This document shows, piece by piece, positions 15,817 to 22,918 of a DNA stretch of 37,477 nucleotides. The position numbers and the translations under genes were made by a program. The notes beneath the pieces are model-generated. The model worked only from the letters and a program-made list of their open reading frames with translations, had not been told where the DNA came from and did no database searches. Position 1 is the first letter of the stretch, and every line of letters begins with the position of its first letter. The DNA lies in the IMG/VR virus record IMGVR_UViG_3300042868_004757, positions 1 to 37,477 of that record. One strand, given 5' to 3'. The stretch comes from a virus.

Positions 15817-17857
15817 CGTTAGATTCCATTTCTGCGATTTTAGCCTCAGCGCCGATTATTGCGGTAACTTTTGCGCGTTCGTTTTCGCCTTGCTGTCGGA
15901 TTATCTCCATATCACGCTCATGGGCCATTCGCATAGCCTCGCGCTCAGTTTCTGCGGCCAATCGCATCTGTTCAATTTGCAGAGCGTTTTGCAGTCGCGC
16001 AGCTTCAAGGGTTTGATTTTCCTGCGCCTTGAATTGCTCGGTTTGCGCCATTGCAGATTGTTTTGCCTGCTCTAGCTGCATCGTGGTTTGAGCCTTCATT
16101 TGCTCCAATTGCATTGCGCTTTCAGCCTTGATCTGCTCGGGGTCTGGTTGCGGTGGTGCGGGTGGTTTAGGCTCGTTCATCTTGGCGATGGTTGTCTCCA
16201 GCACGTTTTCCAGTTGACGGCCGCCCTTGAAGGTTCGCACCACAAACTGAAGCACCTCACCCACTAAGGCACCCATCTCGGGAGCCGCTTGCACCATTGG
16301 CACGGCATCACGCAAGACAGCGCCAAACGCAGTCATAAACTCTGTGCGGCTCTGCTTTTCGCCAATCTCGTCCATCTCAACCAACGAATCAGCGGCGACT
16401 TCAATGCGGAATGAGCGGGCGGGTTCCTGCTTAATCAGGGCGATGGCGTCATCAGCATAGGCCGCATCATCCGTTCCCATAATGCCGGACATTTGCTTCA
16501 GGCTTTCGGGGCTGTACAGGTCGCACATTAACTGCGCCTTGATGCGGAGCAGTTCGCTACAGAATTGAGCCACTTCAGTCTGCATACGCTTTAGGCGAAG
16601 GGATGCGTACTGACTCTTGATCTGCTGCGCCGTAGCTGTCTCGGAGGCCATCGAAGCGCCTCGGATAATGTCTGACAGGCCGGTAACCTCATAGACCACT
16701 TGCTTCGCCTGCTCTCGGGCTGTGTAGCAATAGGTAAGCGCGTTTACCACTTGCTCCATTGGCAAGAAGTCTACCGTGCCCTTCAGTCCACCCTTCTCGC
16801 CAAACGCCGCCCACGAATCCACGCCGATTAAGGTATTGTTTACCCCTTCGGTGAGCATCCGCGCAATGGCTGGCTGACTTGCGTCATACACGCCCACCAC
16901 CTTCAACGCCTCGGTCAGCAAACCGATACGCTGCGTGAGCATGTCGATTTCTTCGGCTTGGTCTTGATAGAGCGCGTAATCAGGTACAGGCACTAGGGTA
17001 TCTGTCGTCTGCGTGGCAAACAGTGGCTTTGGGCACGGCCAGAAGTTATCAAGGCCGTATGGGTCTTCTTTGCTGTCCAATAGCTTGTTATGGCCTTCTG
17101 CCACCCAGTAAACCCGCTTATCGCCCTTGCTCCAGATTTCCCACACAATCGCCTTCTTCAGGCTTTCCTGTTCGGCTTGGCTTGCACCGGCTTTGCTCAG
17201 GTCATCAAGGCCGATAGGCTCATGGGCCAATGGCACTTCTTTAAAGTCTTCGCCAAAACGCGCTACACCGTCCCCACGGTTCATATAGATGCGACGTGCC
17301 ACCCATGTGACCTCATCCCATGTACGAGCGGGGGAGCATCGAAAGTCTTTCCAAAAAACGTAATCAGTCGGGGTGCATTCGTAGCTCATGTCGGGCTGTT
17401 CACCCATCATTTCTACTTGGCCCTCGATTACCTCTGGCTCCGCCACTTCCTTCGTTTCAAATCGTACCCACGCCGTTCCACGTCCCGGCAGTAGACGATC
17501 AAGAACCGCATGCTTATTCGTGTTGTCGAAGTCACCATAGTGGTCAATCTCGTATTGAAGGGCGCGTTCAAGAATAACCGAGGCTGTACGGCCTACGGGG
17601 TCTTTGTCTTTCCATCGGCGCTCTACCTGCGCTCGTGGAGTGCGGCCATACAGGGCAGGTAACATCGTCTGGATGTTCGCCCAAAGGATGTTATAGCGCT
17701 TGCCTGAGTCGCTGTAGCCTTGCCGCTCATCACGGTAGCGCTTTACGATCTTGTCGCCGCGCTTGACCCACTTCTCATCCTCATCGGAGGCAAGTTTTAG
17801 CTCTTGCGTCCAGCGACGGTGTTCATCTACGGGGTTGATTTCGTCTTGTTCGATCAT
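15791..17857 (-). CDS. portal protein
   Basis: This 688-aa protein matches large podovirus portals. The N-terminus has WVKRGDKIVKRYRDERQ and YNILWANIQTMLPALYGRTPRAQVERR, typical of the clip/wing start. A beta-rich wing follows (DYVFWKDFRCSPARTWDEVTW), then a stem/crown region with EVTGLSDIIRGASMASETATAQQIKSQ across residues ~390-420. The last ~130 residues form a Gln/Met/Glu-rich coiled coil, like the long barrel of P22-type portals. It forms the dodecameric DNA channel at one vertex and docks terminase. It overlaps genes on both sides. Confidence 0.88.
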   Translation of the reverse strand: MIEQDEINPVDEHRRWTQELKLASDEDEKWVKRGDKIVKRYRDERQGYSDSGKRYNILWANIQTMLPALYGRTPRAQVERRWKDKDPVGRTASVILERALQYEIDHYGDFDNTNKHAVLDRLLPGRGTAWVRFETKEVAEPEVIEGQVEMMGEQPDMSYECTPTDYVFWKDFRCSPARTWDEVTWVARRIYMNRGDGVARFGEDFKEVPLAHEPIGLDDLSKAGASQAEQESLKKAIVWEIWSKGDKRVYWVAEGHNKLLDSKEDPYGLDNFWPCPKPLFATQTTDTLVPVPDYALYQDQAEEIDMLTQRIGLLTEALKVVGVYDASQPAIARMLTEGVNNTLIGVDSWAAFGEKGGLKGTVDFLPMEQVVNALTYCYTAREQAKQVVYEVTGLSDIIRGASMASETATAQQIKSQYASLRLKRMQTEVAQFCSELLRIKAQLMCDLYSPESLKQMSGIMGTDDAAYADDAIALIKQEPARSFRIEVAADSLVEMDEIGEKQSRTEFMTAFGAVLRDAVPMVQAAPEMGALVGEVLQFVVRTFKGGRQLENVLETTIAKMNEPKPPAPPQPDPEQIKAESAMQLEQMKAQTTMQLEQAKQSAMAQTEQFKAQENQTLEAARLQNALQIEQMRLAAETEREAMRMAHERDMEIIRQQGENERAKVTAIIGAEAKIAEMESNDANLRDQM

Positions 17858-18195
17858 GCGATGATTCCTGCGGCTACTGCGCCGTTAGCAGCAAAGGGGA
17901 TGCCGTTGCTATAGGTTGCGGCTGCGTTGGTGGATATGCACAAAGCGCCACCAGACAAGGGGAGGCCGTTTGCCCATGTGGCGCCAGCGGGTAGCCCTGC
18001 GGTTGCGTCAACGTAGCGCAATTGCCCTGCGTCGGTGCGCAGTAAGCCGTTGGAGTATTCATCCCCACCAGCAGGAACGGCACGATTCAACCCGCCAGTT
18101 GCGGAGGTCAATACGCCGTTAGTGAATGTATCGGTAGGCTGAATAGCTCCAATGCCTAGCAGTACCGCGCCGCTTGTAACTGTTAAGGTGCTCAT
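17854..18195 (-). CDS. small repeat-containing structural protein
   Basis: This 113-aa protein has four related turns, TFTNGVLTS, EYSNGLLRT, TWANGLPLS and TYSNGIPFA, spaced about 20-30 residues apart in an Ala/Gly/Thr-rich beta context. The repeat looks like a small beta-solenoid or trimeric head-fibre module. It lies between the terminase and portal genes and overlaps the portal start (ATGA). A head decoration or connector accessory role is likely from position. The family was not recognised. Confidence 0.62.
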   Translation of the reverse strand: MSTLTVTSGAVLLGIGAIQPTDTFTNGVLTSATGGLNRAVPAGGDEYSNGLLRTDAGQLRYVDATAGLPAGATWANGLPLSGGALCISTNAAATYSNGIPFAANGAVAAGIIA

Positions 18196-18199
18196 ATAT

Positions 18200-18373
18200 T
18201 TACATGCGCCCCGCTTTTTTCATTACATCAATTTGCGATAGCGCCATGTCTTGAACTTTGTCCAATGGCGCATTCTTTGGTATGACCACCGCAACACCAG
18301 ATTGCACCTCAATTAAGACGACGCTTCCAAGAGTGTGCTTTTTTCTTTGAAACTCTTTTACGAAGTTGATCAT
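18200..18373 (-). CDS. 57-aa protein between terminase and portal genes
   Basis: The protein starts MINFVKEFQRKKH and contains a beta-strand-like VVLIEVQSGVAVVIPKN followed by a helix (LDKVQDMALSQIDVMKKA). The start at 18373 shares a base with the terminase stop (TAATG) and has GAGAGG upstream; an ATG 36 bases earlier would intrude into terminase and lacks this site. Function unknown. It may be a small terminase- or portal-associated factor. Confidence 0.65.
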   Translation of the reverse strand: MINFVKEFQRKKHTLGSVVLIEVQSGVAVVIPKNAPLDKVQDMALSQIDVMKKAGRM

Positions 18374-19725
18374 TAAAACCTCTCGCGCTTTGTAGGGTTT
18401 TCCGCCCACAGAGAATCGAGCGGTTTAGTAATTATGCGTCCATTTACGCCTTTTATGGCAAATTCTGCGGGTTTTTCGGGTTCTTTTGGCTGAACTTGTG
18501 CCATTACCTGACAACCATAGGCGAAGCCATCAGAAGGGTGAGACGCCCAATTGTGGTTTGGCTCTCGGCTAAATACGCCCGATTCCTCGTTGTAGACAAA
18601 CTCCCATGCCAATAGACCGTCTAGGCCTTGTTCGCACTTGGTCTTATGGAATGCGCATTTCTTGATGGTCGTCCGCGCGGCCTCGATCTGGTCAGACTTG
18701 CGAGACTGCGGGACTATCGCCAGCTTGTCATGGCCGAAAGCCGCAATGAATCGTTCTATGGCCGTGTGCTTGCTCTGGAATGTCTTAGCCCGTGCGTCTG
18801 ACGGCAGCCATATCTTGCCCAAGCAGTTGCGCCCACCAATATCGGCCAGCTTGTCTCTTAGCTCGGGTATCCAGTCATCAGCATCCATGCCGTTACCCTG
18901 CGTGTAGTCCACAAGGTTGAATCCACCCGGCACAGCCTGCCAGAACCACCACGCCGTTGTATCCCTGAAACCCAAGTCAGACGATAGAATAATCTTCGCG
19001 CCGTCTGGGTCATATACGACCTCATCGTTAATGCGCCCCTCTCGCTCGGCCTGTCCCACCCACTTCGCCAGAATAGCGCCTTGGCTTGAACCATACGCCC
19101 CATTCCAGACGTGCTCGGCTTTATCCTCATCGGCCTCAAAGTCTGCCAGCATATCCGCATAGAGCGGCGTTCCCTTAAACCACGGATTGTCGTACCAGTT
19201 AATCATGATGCAGATAGCATCCTCTCGCTTTTCCTTGCGAAAGAACTTATCTACTGCGTCAGTCTTGTATCGTGGGTTCCAGCTAAACCACAGCTCAGAG
19301 CCGGGTTTGCGGATGGTAGGCCGTAGCAGGTCAAGCGAGTGCTGGCTAAGGGTCTGGGCTTCTTCTACCCATGCAATATCGAAGCCTTCAAGCGACTTGA
19401 TGTTTGCCGCATTGAACGATTGCAAGCCCTTGAAGATGATTAGGCTATCGTGCGGCCCTCGTATCTCTGATTCCAGAATCGTGAATTGCGAATCTAGGCC
19501 CATGCCTATGATCTTGTCCACAATCAACTGCTTAACGGATTCCTTGATAGAGATCTGCACCTCTCGCAGACATACGATGCGCTTACCCGCTAGGGCTTGG
19601 CATACGATCTGCTCTGCGAAGAAATGCGACTTAGCCCCACCTCGCCCACCATATGCGCCTTTGTAGCGCTTTGGCTGGAGTAATGGGGCTAGTTTTGCCG
19701 GTACTTTAAGTTTGAGGGTTGACAA
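18373..19725 (-). CDS. terL: terminase large subunit
   Basis: This 450-aa packaging motor belongs to the Terminase_3/PBSX-type family. The ATPase domain shows the Walker A-like GGRGGAKSH (residues 27-34), Walker B IAWVEEAQ (117-124, catalytic Glu 121/122) and the coupling motif FSWNPR. The RNase H-fold nuclease domain has acidic residues in SSDLGFRD (Asp250), LPSDAR (Asp310) and HPSDGFAYG (Asp399). It cuts concatemers and drives DNA into the prohead through the portal. Its start overlaps the small subunit by 20 bases. The headful-versus-cos mode cannot be decided from the protein alone. Confidence 0.93.
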   Translation of the reverse strand: MSTLKLKVPAKLAPLLQPKRYKGAYGGRGGAKSHFFAEQIVCQALAGKRIVCLREVQISIKESVKQLIVDKIIGMGLDSQFTILESEIRGPHDSLIIFKGLQSFNAANIKSLEGFDIAWVEEAQTLSQHSLDLLRPTIRKPGSELWFSWNPRYKTDAVDKFFRKEKREDAICIMINWYDNPWFKGTPLYADMLADFEADEDKAEHVWNGAYGSSQGAILAKWVGQAEREGRINDEVVYDPDGAKIILSSDLGFRDTTAWWFWQAVPGGFNLVDYTQGNGMDADDWIPELRDKLADIGGRNCLGKIWLPSDARAKTFQSKHTAIERFIAAFGHDKLAIVPQSRKSDQIEAARTTIKKCAFHKTKCEQGLDGLLAWEFVYNEESGVFSREPNHNWASHPSDGFAYGCQVMAQVQPKEPEKPAEFAIKGVNGRIITKPLDSLWAENPTKRERF

Positions 19726-19963
19726 TCTCGAACTGCACTCGGTTGACTGCCTGCACTGGGTTGTCTCTGTCGCCTGTTAGCTCAATGGAGCTTAGATCAG
19801 GTAGTGACTTCTTCAGAAGAATCTCAATCGCCTTCATGCGAGTTGGCGATAAATCCCCTTCCCCGCTAAGTGCATGATCTTGCAAGACATTTATCAATTG
19901 ACTTGCTTGGATTTTCTTTCTTACATCGTCCTGATGCAGCTTGTTGATTGGTCGTCCTGCCAT
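19706..19963 (-). CDS. terS: terminase small subunit
   Basis: This 85-aa protein begins MAGRPINKLHQDDVRKKIQ, followed by a helical LINVLQDHALSGEGDLSPTRMKAIEILLKKSLPDLSSIEL, a pattern seen in short podovirus small terminases. It would recognise the packaging site and recruit TerL. GAGGT precedes the ATG, and a TATAAT -10-like box lies about 30 bases upstream. It directly precedes and overlaps terL, which supports the call. Its short length means any DNA-binding HTH is minimal. Confidence 0.78.
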   Translation of the reverse strand: MAGRPINKLHQDDVRKKIQASQLINVLQDHALSGEGDLSPTRMKAIEILLKKSLPDLSSIELTGDRDNPVQAVNRVQFEIVNPQT

Positions 19964-19993
19964 AGTCTTACCTCGGGTTTTCCGTGATAGCCA

Positions 19994-19999
19994 ATTATA
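19994..19999 (-). promoter_or_regulatory. -10-like box upstream of the terminase genes
   Basis: The minus strand contains a perfect TATAAT within CCTATAATTGG, 30 bases before the terS start. No convincing -35 box lies 16-18 bases upstream, so this would be weak or activator-dependent. The surrounding TATAATTGG resembles the -10 region of the cassettes at 20761 and 28640 (GATAATTG), but the palindrome is missing at the expected distance. Confidence 0.35.
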
Positions 20000-20026
20000 G
20001 GCATGGATTGTGCTTTTCGCTATTTC

Positions 20027-20152
20027 CTACCAAGGCGCGAATTGAGCGAACCAAATCATAAACCGGTAGGCCGCATATCCTGCGACACCTCCAGCAGCAA
20101 TGACTGCGATTGTGAGTGCTGCGCTTACGATGTTGATTTCAGTGTTTGACAT
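20027..20152 (-). CDS. 41-aa membrane peptide at the head of the late operon
   Basis: A short frame (MSNTEINIVSAALTIAVIAA then GGVAGYAAYRFMIWFAQFAPW) begins nine bases after a near-perfect AGGAGGA ribosome binding site. Residues 8-24 form a clear hydrophobic membrane span with a small-residue GGVAG stretch, followed by an aromatic, weakly amphipathic end. It is the first gene after the structured non-coding region and precedes terS by 63 bases. Function unknown. A membrane peptide in this place may prepare the host envelope or exclude other phages. Confidence 0.72.
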   Translation of the reverse strand: MSNTEINIVSAALTIAVIAAGGVAGYAAYRFMIWFAQFAPW

Positions 20153-20174
20153 TCTTTCCTCCTGTTGGTTATTG

Positions 20175-20440
20175 GCCCTCGTCTTTCCGAGGCGTCACCG
20201 AGCGTCATATCCAGAATAACCCCGCAGCGGGAGGCCGTGTTAGTTGATGGCGGCAGGTGCTGAGATTACCTGCTTTCTGGGACTACTCCTTTGCCGTTGA
20301 CCCACCCAGAATGAACGGGACATTGCGTATCAGCCTACGCATTCACCATCACGGCTGCGGACTGTCGGTATCAGCCACCCACTTAAGGGCTAGGCCAACA
20401 GGCTCCAGCACCAATCCGCATGCGTGATAGTTGATGGTGC
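20175..20440 (-). ncRNA. cluster of hairpins in the late leader, putative structured RNA
   Basis: No credible gene occurs on either strand here. Seven inverted repeats were found. 20177-20181 pairs with 20188-20192, 20221-20224 with 20228-20231, and 20253-20258 with 20268-20273 (GCAGGT/ACCTGC). 20275-20281 pairs with 20305-20311 (TTCTGGG/CCCAGAA), and 20324-20329 with 20336-20341 (TGCGTA/TACGCA). 20353-20357 pairs with 20372-20376, and 20408-20413 with 20435-20440 (GCACCA/TGGTGC). GTATCAGCC and TAGTTGATGG each occur twice. The region would be transcribed on the minus strand from the promoter at 20761 as a leader. Alternatives are a cos/pac site beside terS or an antitermination element; no known RNA family was recognised. 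Confidence 0.42.
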
Positions 20441-20513
20441 GCGAGTGATCTCAGCGCGGCTTCTTCAATTGTTTGTTTGGCAGAAGTGATTAAAAATCTA
20501 AGCCCGTTCCATC

Positions 20514-20571
20514 AATCAAACCGCCTGTACTTTGGCTGCATCAACGTTAATTAATGCCAAGCGGCTTGATT
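20514..20571. repeat. large imperfect inverted repeat in the non-coding region
   Basis: The arm at 20514-20536 (AATCAAACCGC, seven extra bases, then TTGGC) pairs with 20556-20571 (GCCAAGCGGCTTGATT). They flank an AT-rich loop containing ACGTTAATTAATG. It could be an operator, packaging or transcription signal. The surrounding stretch 20441-20709 shows no other supported feature apart from this repeat and an ATTGAGAC/GTCTCAAT pair (20687-20694 and 20756-20763). Confidence 0.4.
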
Positions 20572-20709
20572 CATGCATCCATTCTCAAAATTGCGCTAAT
20601 GTTTAAGGCTCGGCGCTTTTGATGCTTGCACTGCCAAAACAATCGGGCTGCCAGTGGTCGCACTTAAGAGAATTGTCTAGTCTAGGATTGAGACTATCGG
20701 AGGGAGATA

Positions 20710-20793
20710 ATGAGCCGCCCTTTGTTCTATTTTACCATTCTATTCGTTGTTTCTTGTCTCAATTATCGGGCCTGCTTTTGCGTCTGTGTATAG
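20710..20793 (+). CDS. possible 27-aa lipoprotein-like peptide, opposite strand
   Basis: The frame encodes MSRPLFYFTILFVVSCLNYR followed by ACFCVCV. The ATG is preceded by a strong GGAGGGA at good spacing. The sequence has a hydrophobic segment ending VVSC, reminiscent of a lipobox, and three more Cys near the end. It is oriented against both flanking operons and no promoter is obvious. It may be a real regulatory or toxic peptide, or chance; the good ribosome binding site is the main argument for it. Confidence 0.25.
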   Translation: MSRPLFYFTILFVVSCLNYRACFCVCV

Positions 20794-20805
20794 GGGTTTA
20801 CCCTA
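20761..20805 (-). promoter_or_regulatory. palindrome-promoter cassette F (late promoter candidate)
   Basis: A 15-bp palindrome, TAGGGTAAACCCCTA on the minus strand (20805-20791), is followed 37 bases from its start by CGATAATT (20768-20761), giving a GATAAT -10. A weak -35 (TACACA) lies 17 bases upstream of it. The arrangement matches the cassettes at 23854, 28640, 33927 and 34353. The palindrome overlaps the end of the last early gene (stop at 20798). Transcription would enter the ~600-base leader, the 41-aa peptide gene and the virion genes. Confidence 0.6.
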
Positions 20806-20896
20806 ACAAAAGCAAAATAAATCCAAAAGCGCCCACCGCTGAAGTGCCCAGATAGAGGAAAAACGCTAGTAGTGCGTCTAGTTGGTCGTCGTTCAT
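20798..20896 (-). CDS. 32-aa membrane peptide, last gene of the early operon
   Basis: The frame MNDDQLDALLAFFLYLGTSA then VGAFGFILLLLG has an acidic N-terminus and one long hydrophobic helix. Its ATG overlaps the preceding stop (ATGA at 20893-20896). Its final Gly codon and stop lie inside the palindrome of cassette F. Small single-span peptides of this kind are often host-takeover or exclusion factors; no family was recognised. Confidence 0.62.
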   Translation of the reverse strand: MNDDQLDALLAFFLYLGTSAVGAFGFILLLLG

Positions 20897-21156
20897 GCCG
20901 TTTCCTTTGTTGGCACTGGTTGCCATGTGAGTGTTTCGTCTTGGCCGTCGCTGCCTCGGATTGGGCGCAGCTCTGAGTCATCTAGCGATAGCCAACAAGA
21001 AGTGCCGTCAAGGTCAAGAAGAACAGGCTCCGTAATCCATTGGTCTCCGTGTATGCGCTCTACCGCCGTGACAATCTTTCCTATGTGACCTTTATTTTTG
21101 TCGCCAACACCACGCACAGCAACAACAATGCCTAGTTCACCTTGCTTGCAGTTCAT
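20893..21156 (-). CDS. 87-aa hypothetical phage protein
   Basis: The protein starts MNCKQGELGIVVAVRGVGDK and continues with beta-rich sequence (GHIGKIVTAVERI, ITEPVLLDLDG, SCWLSLDDSELRPI). It looks like a small beta-barrel of the kind found in short phage accessory proteins. The start at 21156 has GGGAGG five bases upstream and overlaps the previous stop (ATGA), so the longer upstream extension is rejected. Function unknown. Confidence 0.68.
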   Translation of the reverse strand: MNCKQGELGIVVAVRGVGDKNKGHIGKIVTAVERIHGDQWITEPVLLDLDGTSCWLSLDDSELRPIRGSDGQDETLTWQPVPTKETA

Positions 21157-21326
21157 ACAGCCTCCCTCGTTACCTTCATGCACTTGTCTTTCACCCATTC
21201 CATCTTTACGGATTCGCAGGCAATCTTTTTGCCAGCCTCTGCGCCAGAAATGTATCCAACAATTGCAAAACAAAACACAGCGATAAAAACAAATACAAGA
21301 ATTCCAATAACTTCACCAGTACTCAT
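21153..21326 (-). CDS. 57-aa single-span membrane protein
   Basis: The frame starts MSTGEVIGILVFVFIAVFCF and continues AIVGYISGAEAGKKIACESV, then a charged C-terminal tail (KMEWVKDKCMKVTREAV). Residues 6-26 are a clear membrane span. The tail has two Cys ten residues apart and would face the periplasm if the short acidic N-terminus stays inside. It overlaps both neighbours by ATGA, strong evidence that it is a translated member of the operon. Function unknown. Confidence 0.72.
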   Translation of the reverse strand: MSTGEVIGILVFVFIAVFCFAIVGYISGAEAGKKIACESVKMEWVKDKCMKVTREAV

Positions 21327-21574
21327 ACAGCCCCCACGTTAAAAATTGAGTTCACCCCGTCGAAAATGTGCTTCTTAAAGCCTCCGTTTACCTCAAACAC
21401 ATGGAAAGCCTGCCCCCTCACGGTTAGCGTTTCCTTCACCTTGATGCGCTTGCTCTTGTGTAGCTGGCCCAGTGCGCCGTTTACCTGCTTTCGGGTCAGT
21501 CCGGTGCGCTTTTCCATCTCGCCACGGTCAACAATGCCACGCTGGAGGCAATCAAAAATTACTTCGATGTTCAT
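21323..21574 (-). CDS. winged-helix DNA-binding protein
   Basis: This 83-aa protein has a winged-helix pattern: helix IEVIFDCLQRG, helix RGEMEKRTGL, recognition helix TRKQVNGALGQLHKSKRI and a wing KVKETLTVRGQAFHVFEV. Such compact proteins regulate phage or host transcription. It is a candidate, among several, for the factor that reads the TAGGG palindromes, but nothing in the sequence links them. It overlaps both neighbours by four bases. Confidence 0.7.
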   Translation of the reverse strand: MNIEVIFDCLQRGIVDRGEMEKRTGLTRKQVNGALGQLHKSKRIKVKETLTVRGQAFHVFEVNGGFKKHIFDGVNSIFNVGAV

Positions 21575-22053
21575 TCAAACACTACCCCGTTGATTTTCGT
21601 GAATTTCTTTTGAGTCAAAATCCTTGTGAGGTTTGACGTCGCATGGTTGCATACGATTTCAAATTGGCCCCTAGACATTTCCTTCAACAGGTCACCATAT
21701 GCCGCCACCACTTCTTTCAAAGTGATTAGTTCTTCAGCCTTCAGGGCTTGGACGCCCTTAGCCTCCCATCTGCGCATCACTTCTTGCAAAACCAAAACAG
21801 CATTGTTTATGAACTGTTTTCCATCAATGCGATGCAGCTTTACTGAGCTTTCAATCCTGTTTAAGCATAGAAAGATTGGACTCCAACACTCCTCCTTATC
21901 CCAATCCCCACGGCTTATGCGATCAATTGCCGTTAGAACTGGCTTCATCTGAACATCCCATTCCTTGTCTGACAGCTTGCCTGCCTTCAGCTTTGCATGT
22001 TCTAGCGGAGTCAAGTGACTAAGCCACACCTTGCGATTGCACTTCTTACGCAT
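21571..22053 (-). CDS. 160-aa hypothetical phage protein, helical
   Basis: The protein starts MRKKCNRKVWLSHLTPLEHA. It is almost wholly helical (LITLKEVVAAYGDLLKEMSR) with several Trp and Cys residues. The chosen ATG forms a TAATG junction with the upstream nuclease gene; the 39-residue upstream extension would lie inside that gene. Proteins with this look occur in lambdoid nin-like regions next to NinB and Ref nucleases, but I do not know a function. Confidence 0.65.
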   Translation of the reverse strand: MRKKCNRKVWLSHLTPLEHAKLKAGKLSDKEWDVQMKPVLTAIDRISRGDWDKEECWSPIFLCLNRIESSVKLHRIDGKQFINNAVLVLQEVMRRWEAKGVQALKAEELITLKEVVAAYGDLLKEMSRGQFEIVCNHATSNLTRILTQKKFTKINGVVFE

Positions 22054-22328
22054 TAAATCCGCTCCAATATATCGTTTAACAAATCTGTTTGACTCACGCC
22101 AAAATGACGCTCCCATGCTTTTGTGCCCATTGTGTGAATACCCTCTGCGCCTTGGTGATGGTTGTAACAAAGCGGTATCAATGTTCTGTAATCGCCCTTA
22201 CCCCAGCCACCAGTGCGCAAGTGATGCAAGGTGACGTTACCGCCAGCGTGTTGCCCATAGATGCGCTCACAGATGATGCAGGCCATGTCTGCCAGCTTTG
22301 CCTTGTGGCGCTTTTCGTCATTGGTCAT
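22053..22328 (-). CDS. Ref-like RecA-dependent HNH nuclease
   Basis: This 91-aa protein matches the nuclease domain of the P1 Ref family (recombination enhancement, RecA-dependent nuclease). It has a zinc knuckle ACIICERIYG, the HNH motif LHHLRTGG, then PLCYNHHQGAEGIHTMG and KAWERHFGVS. Ref nicks DNA at RecA filaments and stimulates homologous recombination. Here it joins ERF, NinB and SSB in one phage. The start overlaps the homing endonuclease stop (ATGA), and the 3' end joins the next gene at TAATG. Confidence 0.82.
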   Translation of the reverse strand: MTNDEKRHKAKLADMACIICERIYGQHAGGNVTLHHLRTGGWGKGDYRTLIPLCYNHHQGAEGIHTMGTKAWERHFGVSQTDLLNDILERI

Positions 22329-22909
22329 TTAAGTTTTCCAGCCTTAAACCATCTTGATGCAGTTGATTTTGAAATATTAAGCATCTTTGCCGCATCAGAT
22401 AGGCAAACTCTTTTTCCATCTACATTTACAAAAATTGTTGCCCTTCTGTTTTCTGCCTGCTCTTTTTTGGTTGCCCACCTAACATTTTCTGGCTCATATC
22501 CTTTTGAATTATCAATTCGATCTACGGAATGGGTATCGCTTGGTGGCTCTCCAATGTATGCTGCAAAATTTTCAAAAATTTTCCAATCTTCAAAAATCCC
22601 TATTCCTGCGCCGCCATATCTTGCATACGCATGATGGTTTTTGCATGTAGTTCTATCAAGAATTCCACTCCAAGTTTTCCAGAGCTTGGTTTTGGTTTTT
22701 CCGTGACGAAGATTAAAGGCTCCCCAAAATTTTGCAGATGCCTCTTTATGCAAGCATCCACAGCTTTTTGTATTGCCTTTTTTTAAGTTCCCAGAAAGAA
22801 CAACTCTTTCTTTGCCGCAGTCACAAATACAGCGATACTTTGCATCACCATTTTTGTATCTGCCAACCATTTCTAAAACAGTCAACCTTCCAAACTTTAA
22901 ACCAATCAT
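22325..22909 (-). CDS. HNH-type homing endonuclease with Zn ribbon and HTH
   Basis: This 194-aa protein has three modules. An N-terminal ribbon shows FGRLTVLEMVGR, CICDCG and SCGC. A catalytic HNH/AP2-type core spans ARYGGAGIGIFEDWKIFENF to VDRIDNSKGYEPENVRWAT with KKEQAENRR. A C-terminal NUMOD-like HTH is DAAKMLNISKSTASRWFKAG. These enzymes spread by cutting cognate DNA. The start at 22909 has GGAGGTG five bases upstream; an ATG 12 bases earlier overlaps that site. The gene is visibly more AT-rich than its neighbours and has its own leader with two inverted repeats, indicating recent arrival. It lies right after a truncated gene remnant. Confidence 0.85.
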   Translation of the reverse strand: MIGLKFGRLTVLEMVGRYKNGDAKYRCICDCGKERVVLSGNLKKGNTKSCGCLHKEASAKFWGAFNLRHGKTKTKLWKTWSGILDRTTCKNHHAYARYGGAGIGIFEDWKIFENFAAYIGEPPSDTHSVDRIDNSKGYEPENVRWATKKEQAENRRATIFVNVDGKRVCLSDAAKMLNISKSTASRWFKAGKLK

Positions 22910-22918
22910 GTGCACCTC

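Noticed and set aside
20470-20530. Possible tRNA or tRNA-like fold
   Set aside because: No T-loop GGTTCRA motif, acceptor stem or CCA could be fitted. No tRNA was found elsewhere in the window.
20516-20578. 20-codon minus-strand frame (MHESSRLALINV...) in the non-coding region
   Set aside because: There is no ribosome binding site, and it coincides with the inverted repeat, which explains its sequence better.
20619-20855. 78-codon plus-strand frame across the early/late junction
   Set aside because: It has an unnatural composition, no ribosome site at its ATG, and overlaps cassette F and the minus-strand 32-aa gene. Only the shorter frame at 20710 has a good ribosome site.
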